Below are positions 41,933 to 50,318 of a stretch of DNA of 64,000 nucleotides, piece after piece (the stretch's first letter is position 1; each line of letters begins with the position of its first letter). The notes below the pieces were generated by a model. The model saw only the letters and a list, made by a program, of their open reading frames with translations, ran no database searches and was not told where the DNA came from. This stretch comes from Desulfosudis oleivorans. GTDB lineage: Bacteria > Desulfobacterota > Desulfobacteria > Desulfobacterales > SURF-7. Both the position numbers and the translations under genes were made by a program. Where the stretch lies: assembly GCA_020723305.1 (NCBI GenBank), contig DYJC01000014.1, forward strand, positions 85,936-149,935. Reading direction: 5' to 3'.

Positions 41933-44020
41933 GTGACCGCTCTCCTTTTTATGCTGCTTCTTGGAATTGTTTGTGGACTGATCCTGAGCATTGCGTCCAA
42001 AGTTTTTTATGTGTATGAAGACCCGAGAATTTCAGCCATCGAGAACCTGACAGCCGGTGCCAACTGCGGTGGATGCGGTTTTGCCGGATGTTCTGCTGCC
42101 GCAGCAGCGGTTGTGAACGGTGAAGCAAGTCCGAGTGTATGCATTGTTGCCGGAGCGGAAGCAGCTTCAGCGATCGCTGCGGTTATGGGCGTGGACCCCG
42201 GCACAGCAGAACCCATCCTTTCCCAGAATGAATGCCTTGGCGGAAATCGCGCTGATGATAAGTATCTCTATTCCGGAGTTTCCTCCTGCCGGGCCATGAC
42301 TTCTTTTTACGGCGGAAAGAGGGTATGCAGCATCGGGTGCATCGGCCTTGGAGATTGCGTTAAGGCTTGCAAATTTGATGCACTGATCCTGGGAACGAAC
42401 GGATACCCGGTTGTCAATGAATCCAAATGCGTCGGCTGTGGCGCATGCAGAGATATCTGTCCGAAAAATATCATTAAAATCCGAACCATGTCCGAAAGGC
42501 TGCTGAGCTTCAATCAGGATGATGCAGCGCTTGCCCCCTGTCAGCAGACCTGTCCGGCTGAAATCGATATTCCAAGATATATCCGGCAGATCAAAGAAGG
42601 GGATTACGAAGGTGCTGTCAGTACCATTCGTGAAAGAAACCCGCTCCTTCTCTCCTGCGGCCGTGTCTGCCCGCATCCTTGTGAAGATAAATGCAGGCGT
42701 GGCATTGAAGATGAACCGGTTTCCATCAATCAATTGAAAAGATTTGCTGCCGACTATGAAATGAATTCCGGGAAACGCCTGCCCATTCCTTGCGCTCCGG
42801 ATACAGGAAAAAATGTTGCCGTGATCGGAGGCGGGCCCGCAGGTCTGACCTGTGCCTATTTCCTCCGCCGTCTCGGACATGCTGTAACGATTTTTGATAT
42901 GATGCCCAAGCTCGGCGGCATGATCCGTTATGGAATTCCGGAGTATCGGCTTCCCAAAAAGGTTCTTCAATGGGAGATCGACGGAATCCTGAACCTTGGA
43001 ATCAAAACCAAAACAAATGTAAAATTCGGATATGACTTCAATCTTGAATCTCTGGTCGCCTCCGGCTTTGATGCCATCTTTATGGGAATCGGCGCATGGA
43101 AAGACTATAACATGAAGATCGAAGGCGAAAACCTGATCAATTGTTATACGGGAATTGATTTTTTAACCAAATTCGCCAGAACCCAGCAGGGGGACAGTGA
43201 TCTTCAGATACCGATCGGAAAAAAATGCGCTGTCGTGGGTGGGGGCAATACTGCCATAGACTGTGTGCGGACACTCATCCGGCTGGGCGCGGAAGAGGTC
43301 TCCATTGTATATCGAAGGACACGAAAAGAGATGCCGGCCAATCTGGTTGAAATTGAAGCAGCTGAACATGAGGGAGTAAAATTTCAGTTTCTGGCAGCAC
43401 CCAATCGGGTTATTGGAAACCAGGAAGGGAAAGTCATTGGTCTGGAGTATTTAAGAATGGAACTGGGTCAGCCGGATGCCAGCGGAAGAAGACGCCCGGT
43501 TCCGGTGGAAGGATCGGAAACCATTATCGATGTTGACATGCTGATTACCGCTATTGGCCAGGGCCCGGATGTTTCGTTTAAAGAAAACGGCAAACGGATT
43601 GCAGACCTTGCAACCACCCGCTGGGATACGATTGACGCTATTAATCCGGAAACCCTCCAGACCAACATACCCTACATCTTCACAGGGGGAGATTCTGCGA
43701 CTGGAGCATCTCTTGTTGTTGAAGGTATCGGCGGTGGACGCAGAGCTGCCAGATCCATTCATCAGTACCTTTCAGGACAGCCGGTTATACCGGTTAAAAA
43801 TTCTTTGTTTAAAAAGAATATCGATGGAACGATCTTTACTTCCGTGCCCGGTGTCATAAAACAAAAACGTGCAGAAATGCCGGAGCTTCCGGTGGATGTC
43901 CGGATCAAATGTTTTGAAGAAGCGGATCTGGTTCTTGAAAAAGAGGATGCAATCCGGGAATCCAGTCGGTGTATGAACTGCTGCCGGATATGTTATGATA
44001 AAGACCGGAACGCAGCCTGA
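41933..44020 (+). CDS. rnfB: RnfB fused to a GltD/NfnB-like FAD/NAD(P) oxidoreductase
   Basis: 695 residues, far longer than usual RnfB (~180-330). Part 1: one N-terminal membrane span (2-24), the RnfB Fe-S domain ANCGGCGFAGC, then two 4Fe-4S motifs (CIGLGDCVKACK and CVGCGACRDICP) up to ~185. Part 2 (~205-650): the glutamate-synthase small-subunit fold: CQQTCPAEIDIPRYI, CGRVCPHPCEDKC, FAD loop VAVIGGGPAGLTCAYFL, NAD(P) loop CAVVGGGNTAIDCVR and FTGGDSATGASLVVEGI. A Cys cluster CMNCCRIC ends the protein. The frame is continuous, starting at GTG behind AGGAGG. It could couple ferredoxin, NAD(P)H and Rnf in one subunit; the activity is inferred. Confidence 0.93.
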   Translation: MTALLFMLLLGIVCGLILSIASKVFYVYEDPRISAIENLTAGANCGGCGFAGCSAAAAAVVNGEASPSVCIVAGAEAASAIAAVMGVDPGTAEPILSQNECLGGNRADDKYLYSGVSSCRAMTSFYGGKRVCSIGCIGLGDCVKACKFDALILGTNGYPVVNESKCVGCGACRDICPKNIIKIRTMSERLLSFNQDDAALAPCQQTCPAEIDIPRYIRQIKEGDYEGAVSTIRERNPLLLSCGRVCPHPCEDKCRRGIEDEPVSINQLKRFAADYEMNSGKRLPIPCAPDTGKNVAVIGGGPAGLTCAYFLRRLGHAVTIFDMMPKLGGMIRYGIPEYRLPKKVLQWEIDGILNLGIKTKTNVKFGYDFNLESLVASGFDAIFMGIGAWKDYNMKIEGENLINCYTGIDFLTKFARTQQGDSDLQIPIGKKCAVVGGGNTAIDCVRTLIRLGAEEVSIVYRRTRKEMPANLVEIEAAEHEGVKFQFLAAPNRVIGNQEGKVIGLEYLRMELGQPDASGRRRPVPVEGSETIIDVDMLITAIGQGPDVSFKENGKRIADLATTRWDTIDAINPETLQTNIPYIFTGGDSATGASLVVEGIGGGRRAARSIHQYLSGQPVIPVKNSLFKKNIDGTIFTSVPGVIKQKRAEMPELPVDVRIKCFEEADLVLEKEDAIRESSRCMNCCRICYDKDRNAA

Positions 44021-44079
44021 AAAATATCTGTCACTCGATGTTCAAGTTTTTTATCACTGAAAAGAGATAAAACCCCGTC

Positions 44080-44111
44080 ATTCCGGGCGGAGTGAAGCGG
44101 AGACCCGGAAT
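44080..44111. repeat. REP-like hairpin, possible bidirectional terminator
   Basis: Perfect 8-bp stem ATTCCGGG / CCCGGAAT in the common GTCATTCCGGG...CCCGGAATCC repeat context, between the convergent rnfB and acyl-CoA-dehydrogenase-like genes. TTTTTT follows about ten bases later on the plus strand, so it may help stop the rnf transcript. Confidence 0.6.
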
Positions 44112-44130
44112 CCAAAGGGCTTTTTTCTTT

Positions 44131-45087
44131 TTACCCCTTCCTGTTAAAATATGACCATGCGGCCTTCAGTCGAAGGGATCTGGCTTCCCGAGCGATATCC
44201 AGCAGTTTCTTGTCCCGAATCCATGCGTTTCTCTTCACAGCTTCAACAGTAGCCCAATATGGCTCAATGTCGTCAACCAATCGGGCAAACTGTTGCAGAA
44301 TGCCTCCAAGAGCAATGTGAACCGCTGGATTGCCCGGGTCTTCCGCGGAAAGGAATCGAAAACCTGATAATACAGACAAGCACTTTTCCTGAATATCCTG
44401 CGGCCAACCGTATTGACCGGCAATCCGGAACAGGTATCCGATAATGGCCGCAGAAACATGAATATCCTCGATTGTCCGAAATGGTTTGATGTATTGCAGA
44501 TAACCATCTCCGGGCAGAAGATTTTCTTTTCTTATGTGAACCCCTTCCAGTAAAAGGATTCCATGGCTGATCTCCGGCACGAATGGCAGTTCTTTCATGG
44601 GAATTACACTGATACCCGGCGCATCTCTCTCAATTTCAATCATCTGGATTTGATTTTTTCCATCCGGCGTTTCACCTGTGGATGCGGCAATCAGCAGGCG
44701 GCCGGCTTCATCGGCATTGGTAATGAACTGCTTTCGCCCCTTGATCTCCCATACGGGTGAAACGCTTTCCTTCTGATCTGTCCGGCGAAGCGTTGTCTTG
44801 ATTTTCCGCGGATGCCCACCGCCTTCTTCTGAAACACATAATGAGGCAATCGTATTGAATGAAAGGGATGGAAGCAGACGACGCAGGCTGGCCTGATAGC
44901 CTGCCGCAAAAGCATATGCAAGCCTGTCTGCGACAAATCCTCCGGCGATTGCGCCGTCTATGGGAGTTGTCCAGGATGCAATGGTCTTTAAATAGAGTGG
45001 TTTCCACAGACTGAATTCAGGATATAGATCATCCATACCATGACCTGTCTGAGAAAGAAGCCATTCAATGATTAATTTCTGATTCAT
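44131..45087 (-). CDS. Acyl-CoA-dehydrogenase-like protein
   Basis: A ~318-residue protein with an acyl-CoA dehydrogenase-like fold: PIDGAIAGGFVADRLAYAFAAGYQASL, ASLCVSEEGGGHP, WEIKGRKQFITNADEA and LLEGVHIRKENLLPG are recognisable. It is shorter than typical enzymes (~380), and the catalytic Glu region near the C-terminus is not clear. The start at 45087 (MNQKLI) avoids a 71-base overlap with ahbD that the longer frame would create. It is downstream of ahbD on the same strand. Whether it is catalytic, and any role in heme synthesis, is unknown. Confidence 0.75.
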   Translation of the reverse strand: MNQKLIIEWLLSQTGHGMDDLYPEFSLWKPLYLKTIASWTTPIDGAIAGGFVADRLAYAFAAGYQASLRRLLPSLSFNTIASLCVSEEGGGHPRKIKTTLRRTDQKESVSPVWEIKGRKQFITNADEAGRLLIAASTGETPDGKNQIQMIEIERDAPGISVIPMKELPFVPEISHGILLLEGVHIRKENLLPGDGYLQYIKPFRTIEDIHVSAAIIGYLFRIAGQYGWPQDIQEKCLSVLSGFRFLSAEDPGNPAVHIALGGILQQFARLVDDIEPYWATVEAVKRNAWIRDKKLLDIAREARSLRLKAAWSYFNRKG

Positions 45088-45124
45088 GGTTTCCGGACTT
45101 TCGGTATTTTTGCAGTGAGTTGTG

Positions 45125-46222
45125 TCATCTTCCGGCAGCCGGAGGTTGATAACTGCAAAGGGGTTCCTGGGATAGATAATCGCCGGTTGCCTCATAAGCG
45201 CGTGCCCGGCATCCGCCGCAGACGCTCCGGAACCCGCACTTTCCGCACTTGCCCTTCAGGTTATCATAATTCCGGAGTGAGTTGAAAATTTCAGAGTGGT
45301 TCCAGATATCCGAAAAAGATGCTTTGGTCACATCCCCACACTCCAGATCCAGAAATCCGCAGGTTTGAACGATTCCAATATGGGAGATAAAACAAAAGCC
45401 TGTTCCAGCCAGGCATCCGCGGGTAACCGCATCCAGACCATGGGTCTTGAACGTGACCTCCTTGCCGTCTTCCCGGGATCTCTGCCGTAATATCCGGTAG
45501 TAGTGTGGAGCGCATGTGGCCTTGAGCTGGATCGGATAACGATCGCGCTGATCATAGAACCAGTTTAATGTTTCTTCATACTCCTTTGCACTGATCTCCG
45601 TATTCACGATATATTTGCCCCGTCCGGTTGGAACCAGAAGAAAAATATGATGGGCGACAGCTCCCAATACTACGGCAAGCTCCATAATCTTCGGTATTTC
45701 AGATAGATTTGTTTTGGTGATGGTGGTGTTGATCTGGAATTCGATACCTGCCTGTTTTGCGAATTGTATTCCCTCAAGTGCTCCGTCAAAAGCGCCTTCA
45801 ACTCCCCGGAAACGGTCATGCACCTCCCTTGTTGCTCCATCCAGGCTGATGCTGATGCGTTTGATACCGGAATCCGCCATTCTCCCTGCATTCTCTTTGG
45901 TAACCAGCGTACCGTTCGTCGCCATCACCATCCGCAATCCTTTCCGGATGCCATAGGACGCAACTTCAAAAATATCCGGCCGCAGAAGGGGTTCTCCTCC
46001 GGTCAGGATAATAATGGGATTGCCTACTTCTGCGATCTGATCCAGAAGCCGTAAGCATGCCGCTGTCTCCAGTTCTCCCTGATAAGGTCCGTTGGTTGCG
46101 GAAGCCCGGCAGTGAACGCAGGCCAGATTGCAATTGCGTGTGATTTCCCATGCGACCAGCCTGGGAATAAATCCTTTTTCTTCTGAACGGGCCTGATGAG
46201 GATGTTTTGTCGGATGATTCAT
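45125..46222 (-). CDS. ahbD: Radical SAM heme synthase AhbD
   Basis: Predicted to convert Fe-coproporphyrin III to heme b in the siroheme-dependent pathway. The radical SAM motif is CNLACVHC at ~33-40. A C-terminal SPASM-like cluster region holds TCGFLDLECGDV, CGKCGFRSVCGGCRARAY and LCSYQPP, which matches AhbD. The motifs GGEPLLRPD and ISLDG are also present. It is last in the ahbC-hemB-ahbD cluster on the minus strand, 11 bases after hemB. Confidence 0.92.
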   Translation of the reverse strand: MNHPTKHPHQARSEEKGFIPRLVAWEITRNCNLACVHCRASATNGPYQGELETAACLRLLDQIAEVGNPIIILTGGEPLLRPDIFEVASYGIRKGLRMVMATNGTLVTKENAGRMADSGIKRISISLDGATREVHDRFRGVEGAFDGALEGIQFAKQAGIEFQINTTITKTNLSEIPKIMELAVVLGAVAHHIFLLVPTGRGKYIVNTEISAKEYEETLNWFYDQRDRYPIQLKATCAPHYYRILRQRSREDGKEVTFKTHGLDAVTRGCLAGTGFCFISHIGIVQTCGFLDLECGDVTKASFSDIWNHSEIFNSLRNYDNLKGKCGKCGFRSVCGGCRARAYEATGDYLSQEPLCSYQPPAAGR

Positions 46223-46233
46223 CTACTACTGCT

Positions 46234-47223
46234 TTACTTTTCTTTGGGATGATTTTGTAACAGTTCTGCTGCTTCCATGGCAAAATAGGTTAAGATCATA
46301 TCTGCACCGGCACGCTTGATCGAAGTCAGGGTTTCCATCATCACCCTCTTTCCGTCAATCCATCCCATTTTATCAGCAGCCTTCACCATGGCATACTCTC
46401 CACTCACATTGTAGGCTGCAACCGGCAGATCAATCTCCTCCCGGATACGGTATATGACATCCAGATAGGAAAGGGCGGGTTTGATCATGATGATATCCGC
46501 TCCCTCCTCAATATCCATGGTCGCTTCCCGGATCGCTTCGAGTGCATTTGCCGGGTCCATCTGGTAGGTTCTGCGATCCCCGAACTGAGGTGCGGAATGA
46601 GCTGCCTGCCGGAACGGGCCATAATAAGCAGAGCAATACTTTGCCGAATAGCTCATAATCGGAGTATTGGGGAAATCATTTTCATCCAGAATCTCCCTTA
46701 TCTCTGCGACCCTGCCATCCATCATATCCGAAGGTGCTACCATATCCGCCCCTGCCTTTGCATGGGACAGCGCTGTTCTGGCCAGAAGATCCAGACTGGC
46801 ATCATTATCAATGCTGTTCCCCTGCACAAAGCCGCAATGACCATGATCCGTGTATTGGCAGAGACAAACATCCGTGATGATCACCATATTGGAAAGCTTG
46901 TCCTTCAATGTTTTAACCGCTTTTTGAACAATTCCATCCTTGGCATACGCACTGGTTGCCAGCGCATCTTTTTTCGAGGGAATGCCGAACAGCATAATCG
47001 CAGGAATGCCAAGATTTTCGGCCTCTTTTGCTGTTTTGATCAGATTGTCAATGGAAAGCTGAAAATGACCAGGCATGGAGGAGATGGGATTCCGTACCCC
47101 TTTTCCATCAATGGCAAATAACGGCAGAATCAGATCATCCACCGTTAAAACCGTTTCTCGAATCATTCTGCGGAAGGCATCATTCTGTCTCATCCGTCTG
47201 GGTCTATAATCCGGAAATATCAT
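46234..47223 (-). CDS. hemB: Delta-aminolevulinic acid dehydratase (porphobilinogen synthase)
   Basis: Condenses two ALA to porphobilinogen. Family motifs: RPRRMRQNDAFRRMIRE, LFAIDG, the active-site metal region TDVCLCQYTDHGHCGF (Cys-rich, suggesting zinc dependence), APSDMMDGRV, and Lys motifs in MSYSAKYCSAYYGPFRQA and IMIKPALSYLD. Length 329 is normal. AAGGA precedes the ATG. The position between ahbC and ahbD places it in the alternative heme route. Confidence 0.96.
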   Translation of the reverse strand: MIFPDYRPRRMRQNDAFRRMIRETVLTVDDLILPLFAIDGKGVRNPISSMPGHFQLSIDNLIKTAKEAENLGIPAIMLFGIPSKKDALATSAYAKDGIVQKAVKTLKDKLSNMVIITDVCLCQYTDHGHCGFVQGNSIDNDASLDLLARTALSHAKAGADMVAPSDMMDGRVAEIREILDENDFPNTPIMSYSAKYCSAYYGPFRQAAHSAPQFGDRRTYQMDPANALEAIREATMDIEEGADIIMIKPALSYLDVIYRIREEIDLPVAAYNVSGEYAMVKAADKMGWIDGKRVMMETLTSIKRAGADMILTYFAMEAAELLQNHPKEK

Positions 47224-47239
47224 CTGTTTTTCCTTGTTT

Positions 47240-48427
47240 CTAAACTGTTTCTGAGATCTCTTCGTCCGTCAGGTAACATGCCGGATCCGGAGCCCAGATA
47301 TCTCCGGTAAGGGCCTCGGCACGAACTCGAAAGTTCCCGCCGCAGATATCCAGCCACCGGCATGATGCACACCGGCCTTTGACATGATTTTTCTTGTCTT
47401 TCAATTTTCCGAGAAGCGGTTCTGAAGTATCTTTCCAGATTTCCGAAAACGGCCTTTCCCGAACGTTGCCAAAACGATAATGCCGCCAGAATTGATCCGC
47501 ATGAACCGATCCATCCCAACTGACACATCCGATACCTCTTCCGGAATTGTTACCTTCATTCATTTGAAGAAGTTCCAGAACCTCTTTGGCACGCTCCGGA
47601 TTTTCATGCAAAAGCCTCATGTAAAGATAGGGCCCGTCTGCATGGTTATCCACTGTCAGTACTTCCTTGGAGAGACCCCGCTGAAACAGATCTCTTGTCC
47701 GGTCCATAATCAGATCAAGTGCTTTTCGGGTTTCCGCATGGGTAAGGTCCTCTTTCACCAGATCAGAACCACGGCCTGCATAAACAAGGTGATAAAAACA
47801 CACCCGTGGGATATCCATTGTCTCCAGAAGCGTAAATATCCCGGGTATTTCATCCACATTCTGTTTGTTGATCGTAAAACGGAGTCCGACCTTTATGCCT
47901 GCATCCTGACAATTCCGGATACCTTCCAGAGCAGCCTGAAAAGCGCCTTTCACTCCCCTGAAATGGTCATTCACCTGTTCCATTCCATCCAGGCTGATCC
48001 CGACATAGGAAAGCCCGATTTTCTTTAGTATGCCGGCCTTTTCAGGAGTGATCCGGGTTCCGTTGGTGGAAATGACCGCCCTCATCCCTTTTTCGACAGC
48101 ATAGGCAGCCAGTTCCGGAAGGTCGGCACGGACAAGGGGTTCTCCTCCCGAAAACAGCAGCACCGGCACGCCGTATCCAGCCAGGTCATCAATCAGTTTT
48201 TTTCCTTCATCCGTCGTCAGCTCATAATCTCCGGAATGGTTATCCGCATGGGCATAGCAGTGAATGCACTTTAAATTACAATGTCTGGTGATATTCCACA
48301 CCACAACCGGTTTTTTGTCTTTTGAAAATTGAAGTAAATGGGAAGGCAGACATCCGGAATGGCGGCCGTATCTCAAGGCATCCGATGGTTCCACCGTGCC
48401 GCAGTAAAGCTTAGAAATCCCGATCAT
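47240..48427 (-). CDS. ahbC: Radical SAM protein AhbC (12,18-didecarboxysiroheme deacetylase)
   Basis: Predicted to remove the C2/C7 acetyl groups of didecarboxysiroheme to give Fe-coproporphyrin III. The radical SAM cluster motif is CNLKCIHCYAH (~50-60), with FSGGEPLVR and ISLDGMEQVNDHFRG. A C-terminal auxiliary cluster region reads GIGCVSWDGSVHADQF and GRCASCRWLDICGGNFRVRAE. Length 395 fits AhbC. AGGAA lies seven bases before the ATG. The operon order ahbC-hemB-ahbD is common in sulfate reducers; AhbA/B are not in the window. Confidence 0.92.
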   Translation of the reverse strand: MIGISKLYCGTVEPSDALRYGRHSGCLPSHLLQFSKDKKPVVVWNITRHCNLKCIHCYAHADNHSGDYELTTDEGKKLIDDLAGYGVPVLLFSGGEPLVRADLPELAAYAVEKGMRAVISTNGTRITPEKAGILKKIGLSYVGISLDGMEQVNDHFRGVKGAFQAALEGIRNCQDAGIKVGLRFTINKQNVDEIPGIFTLLETMDIPRVCFYHLVYAGRGSDLVKEDLTHAETRKALDLIMDRTRDLFQRGLSKEVLTVDNHADGPYLYMRLLHENPERAKEVLELLQMNEGNNSGRGIGCVSWDGSVHADQFWRHYRFGNVRERPFSEIWKDTSEPLLGKLKDKKNHVKGRCASCRWLDICGGNFRVRAEALTGDIWAPDPACYLTDEEISETV

Positions 48428-48467
48428 TTAGTATGTTCCTGAAAAAAACAGCAGACTTGTTTCGGCT

Positions 48468-50210
48468 TCATCGATACTCATTTTTTAAAAGCTTGCCAAT
48501 ATAAATATCCGGTTCCACCAGAGCCTCTTTGGTAATGAAAAATCTTGTTCTTCCGGTTTTTTCCTTTACCAGCTTCAGCCCATGATCAAAATCAATGGAT
48601 ATCTTTTTGGTAAACTGCTCAAAATCCAATTTCCCGTTTACAATCCGTTCAATAATATAATCAATCGCATCATCCTCTAAAACAATATTGATATCCTGCC
48701 GGTTAAAAAAATAAAGTTCAAGTTTTTTCACTTCGTCATAATAGCTTTTTACTTTCCGTAGGATATTTCCGATATCTGAGACATTGCTGCAATAGCAATC
48801 AGCAACAATATCGATCCGGGGATCGGATAATGTGAAATTGTATTTATCACCAAGATTTTTTCGATTCATGGTGATGTATTTCCGAACCGATTCTTTTTCC
48901 AATCCGGAAATCCGGGCAAACTCATCTTGCCAATAGCTGTTGTTTTCGGACTGCAACAGGAGAGACAGATTTTCTTCGGGCTTCTCAATCATGGATAATG
49001 TAACCGGAAACTGTTTTACTTCCGTAGAAGGCAGTTTGTTTTCAAAAACAAGCAGCGCCTCTTCAATTGCGCTTACAAGTCCTCTCGCCCCTGTATTTTC
49101 CTGAAAGGCTATTTGTGAAAGTTTTTCAAGTGACCGGTCTTCAAACTTCGCCTTGATGCCATATGCATGAAAGTCTAGTTTCTTGCCAAGAATAATGGGA
49201 TTATTGGGATTCTTTAAGATATTAAACAGATCTTCTTCCGTAAGCTTTTCGAAAATCGCTTTTACAGGCAGACGTCCGATAAATTCAGACTCAAATCCAA
49301 ACTGGATGAGATCTTCGGATCGCACATGTTTCAAAATCTCAATATCATCTTTTTTATTGTTGATGTCGGCACTAAAACCAATGGTCTGAGCTGCAATACG
49401 CTTTTTGATAATCTTATCCAGACCGGAAAAAGCTCCGCTCATGATAAAAAGGATATTTTTGGTATTGACCTTATTATCTTCCCGTTTTCCGGATTTTCGA
49501 AACCGTTCAATCTCCTGAATCATGGAAACCGGATCATGGGGAACCTTCATTTCCACATCGGTATCTTCCATCGGCTTGAGAAGCGCCCGCTGCACACCGG
49601 TTCTTGAAACATCTGCGCCAAAAAAATTCTGAGTCGAAGCGATCTTGTCAATTTCATCGATATAGATAATTCCATGCTGGGCCAGTTCAATATCCCCATC
49701 TGCTTCCCGGACGAGAGCCCGTACAAGATCCTCAACATCACCGCCCACATAACCGGTTTCACTGAATTTCGTAGCATCCCCTTTTACAAAAGGCACTCCT
49801 ATCTTTTTTGCGATCAACTTGATCATGTATGTCTTGCCTACACCTGTAGGGCCGATCATGAGAACATTGTTCTTAATGCTGCCGATCATATCATTGAAAT
49901 CATCAGGGGACTCTTGATATCGTCTGATCCGGTTAAAATGTGTACATATTTTTGTCGAAAGAATCGCCTTTGCCATGTCTTGTTTGATAATATACTGATC
50001 AAGATAGGCAACCAGTTCTTCCGGGAGCATATTAAAATCAATCGATCCCTTTTTTTTCAATTTCTGCCCTTTACCCTCTGCCGGATTTTCCTCGGGCAAT
50101 ACAATAGGGGATACGATTTTGACACTATTACCAAACTTTTTCGACAAAAACTCACCAATTTCTTTTTCAAGTTCTTTGGGACCGGGTATTTTTTCATTTA
50201 TCGTCTTCAT
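48468..50210 (-). CDS. ClpX-like AAA+ unfoldase without zinc finger, with C-terminal extension
   Basis: 580 residues. There is no N-terminal zinc-binding domain; a ~60-residue acidic/lysine-rich lead is present instead. The AAA+ core is ClpX-like: P-loop GPTGVGKT (121-127), pore loop GYVG (153-156), Walker B IIYIDEID (181-188), sensor-II GAR (374-376). A loop reading TIGFSADI (around 277) matches the IGF loop that ClpX uses to dock on ClpP. Residues ~395-580 are an extra domain absent from ClpX and may bind specific substrates. It could be a ClpP-partner with restricted targets. It is a single gene between the ahb operon and the GH13 gene. Confidence 0.88.
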   Translation of the reverse strand: MKTINEKIPGPKELEKEIGEFLSKKFGNSVKIVSPIVLPEENPAEGKGQKLKKKGSIDFNMLPEELVAYLDQYIIKQDMAKAILSTKICTHFNRIRRYQESPDDFNDMIGSIKNNVLMIGPTGVGKTYMIKLIAKKIGVPFVKGDATKFSETGYVGGDVEDLVRALVREADGDIELAQHGIIYIDEIDKIASTQNFFGADVSRTGVQRALLKPMEDTDVEMKVPHDPVSMIQEIERFRKSGKREDNKVNTKNILFIMSGAFSGLDKIIKKRIAAQTIGFSADINNKKDDIEILKHVRSEDLIQFGFESEFIGRLPVKAIFEKLTEEDLFNILKNPNNPIILGKKLDFHAYGIKAKFEDRSLEKLSQIAFQENTGARGLVSAIEEALLVFENKLPSTEVKQFPVTLSMIEKPEENLSLLLQSENNSYWQDEFARISGLEKESVRKYITMNRKNLGDKYNFTLSDPRIDIVADCYCSNVSDIGNILRKVKSYYDEVKKLELYFFNRQDINIVLEDDAIDYIIERIVNGKLDFEQFTKKISIDFDHGLKLVKEKTGRTRFFITKEALVEPDIYIGKLLKNEYR

Positions 50211-50318
50211 AGGCTTTTAGTATAATCACTTGCCGAAAAAAAGCAAGATCCATGCTGAAGGCAATCCTTGTAAAATATTGATCGGCCTGATTTCATTTAA
50301 TTTTTTAAATACTGTGAT

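Noticed and set aside
44080..44111. REP-like hairpin as an attC site
   Set aside because: Lacks R boxes and any cassette context; fits the common REP/terminator type.
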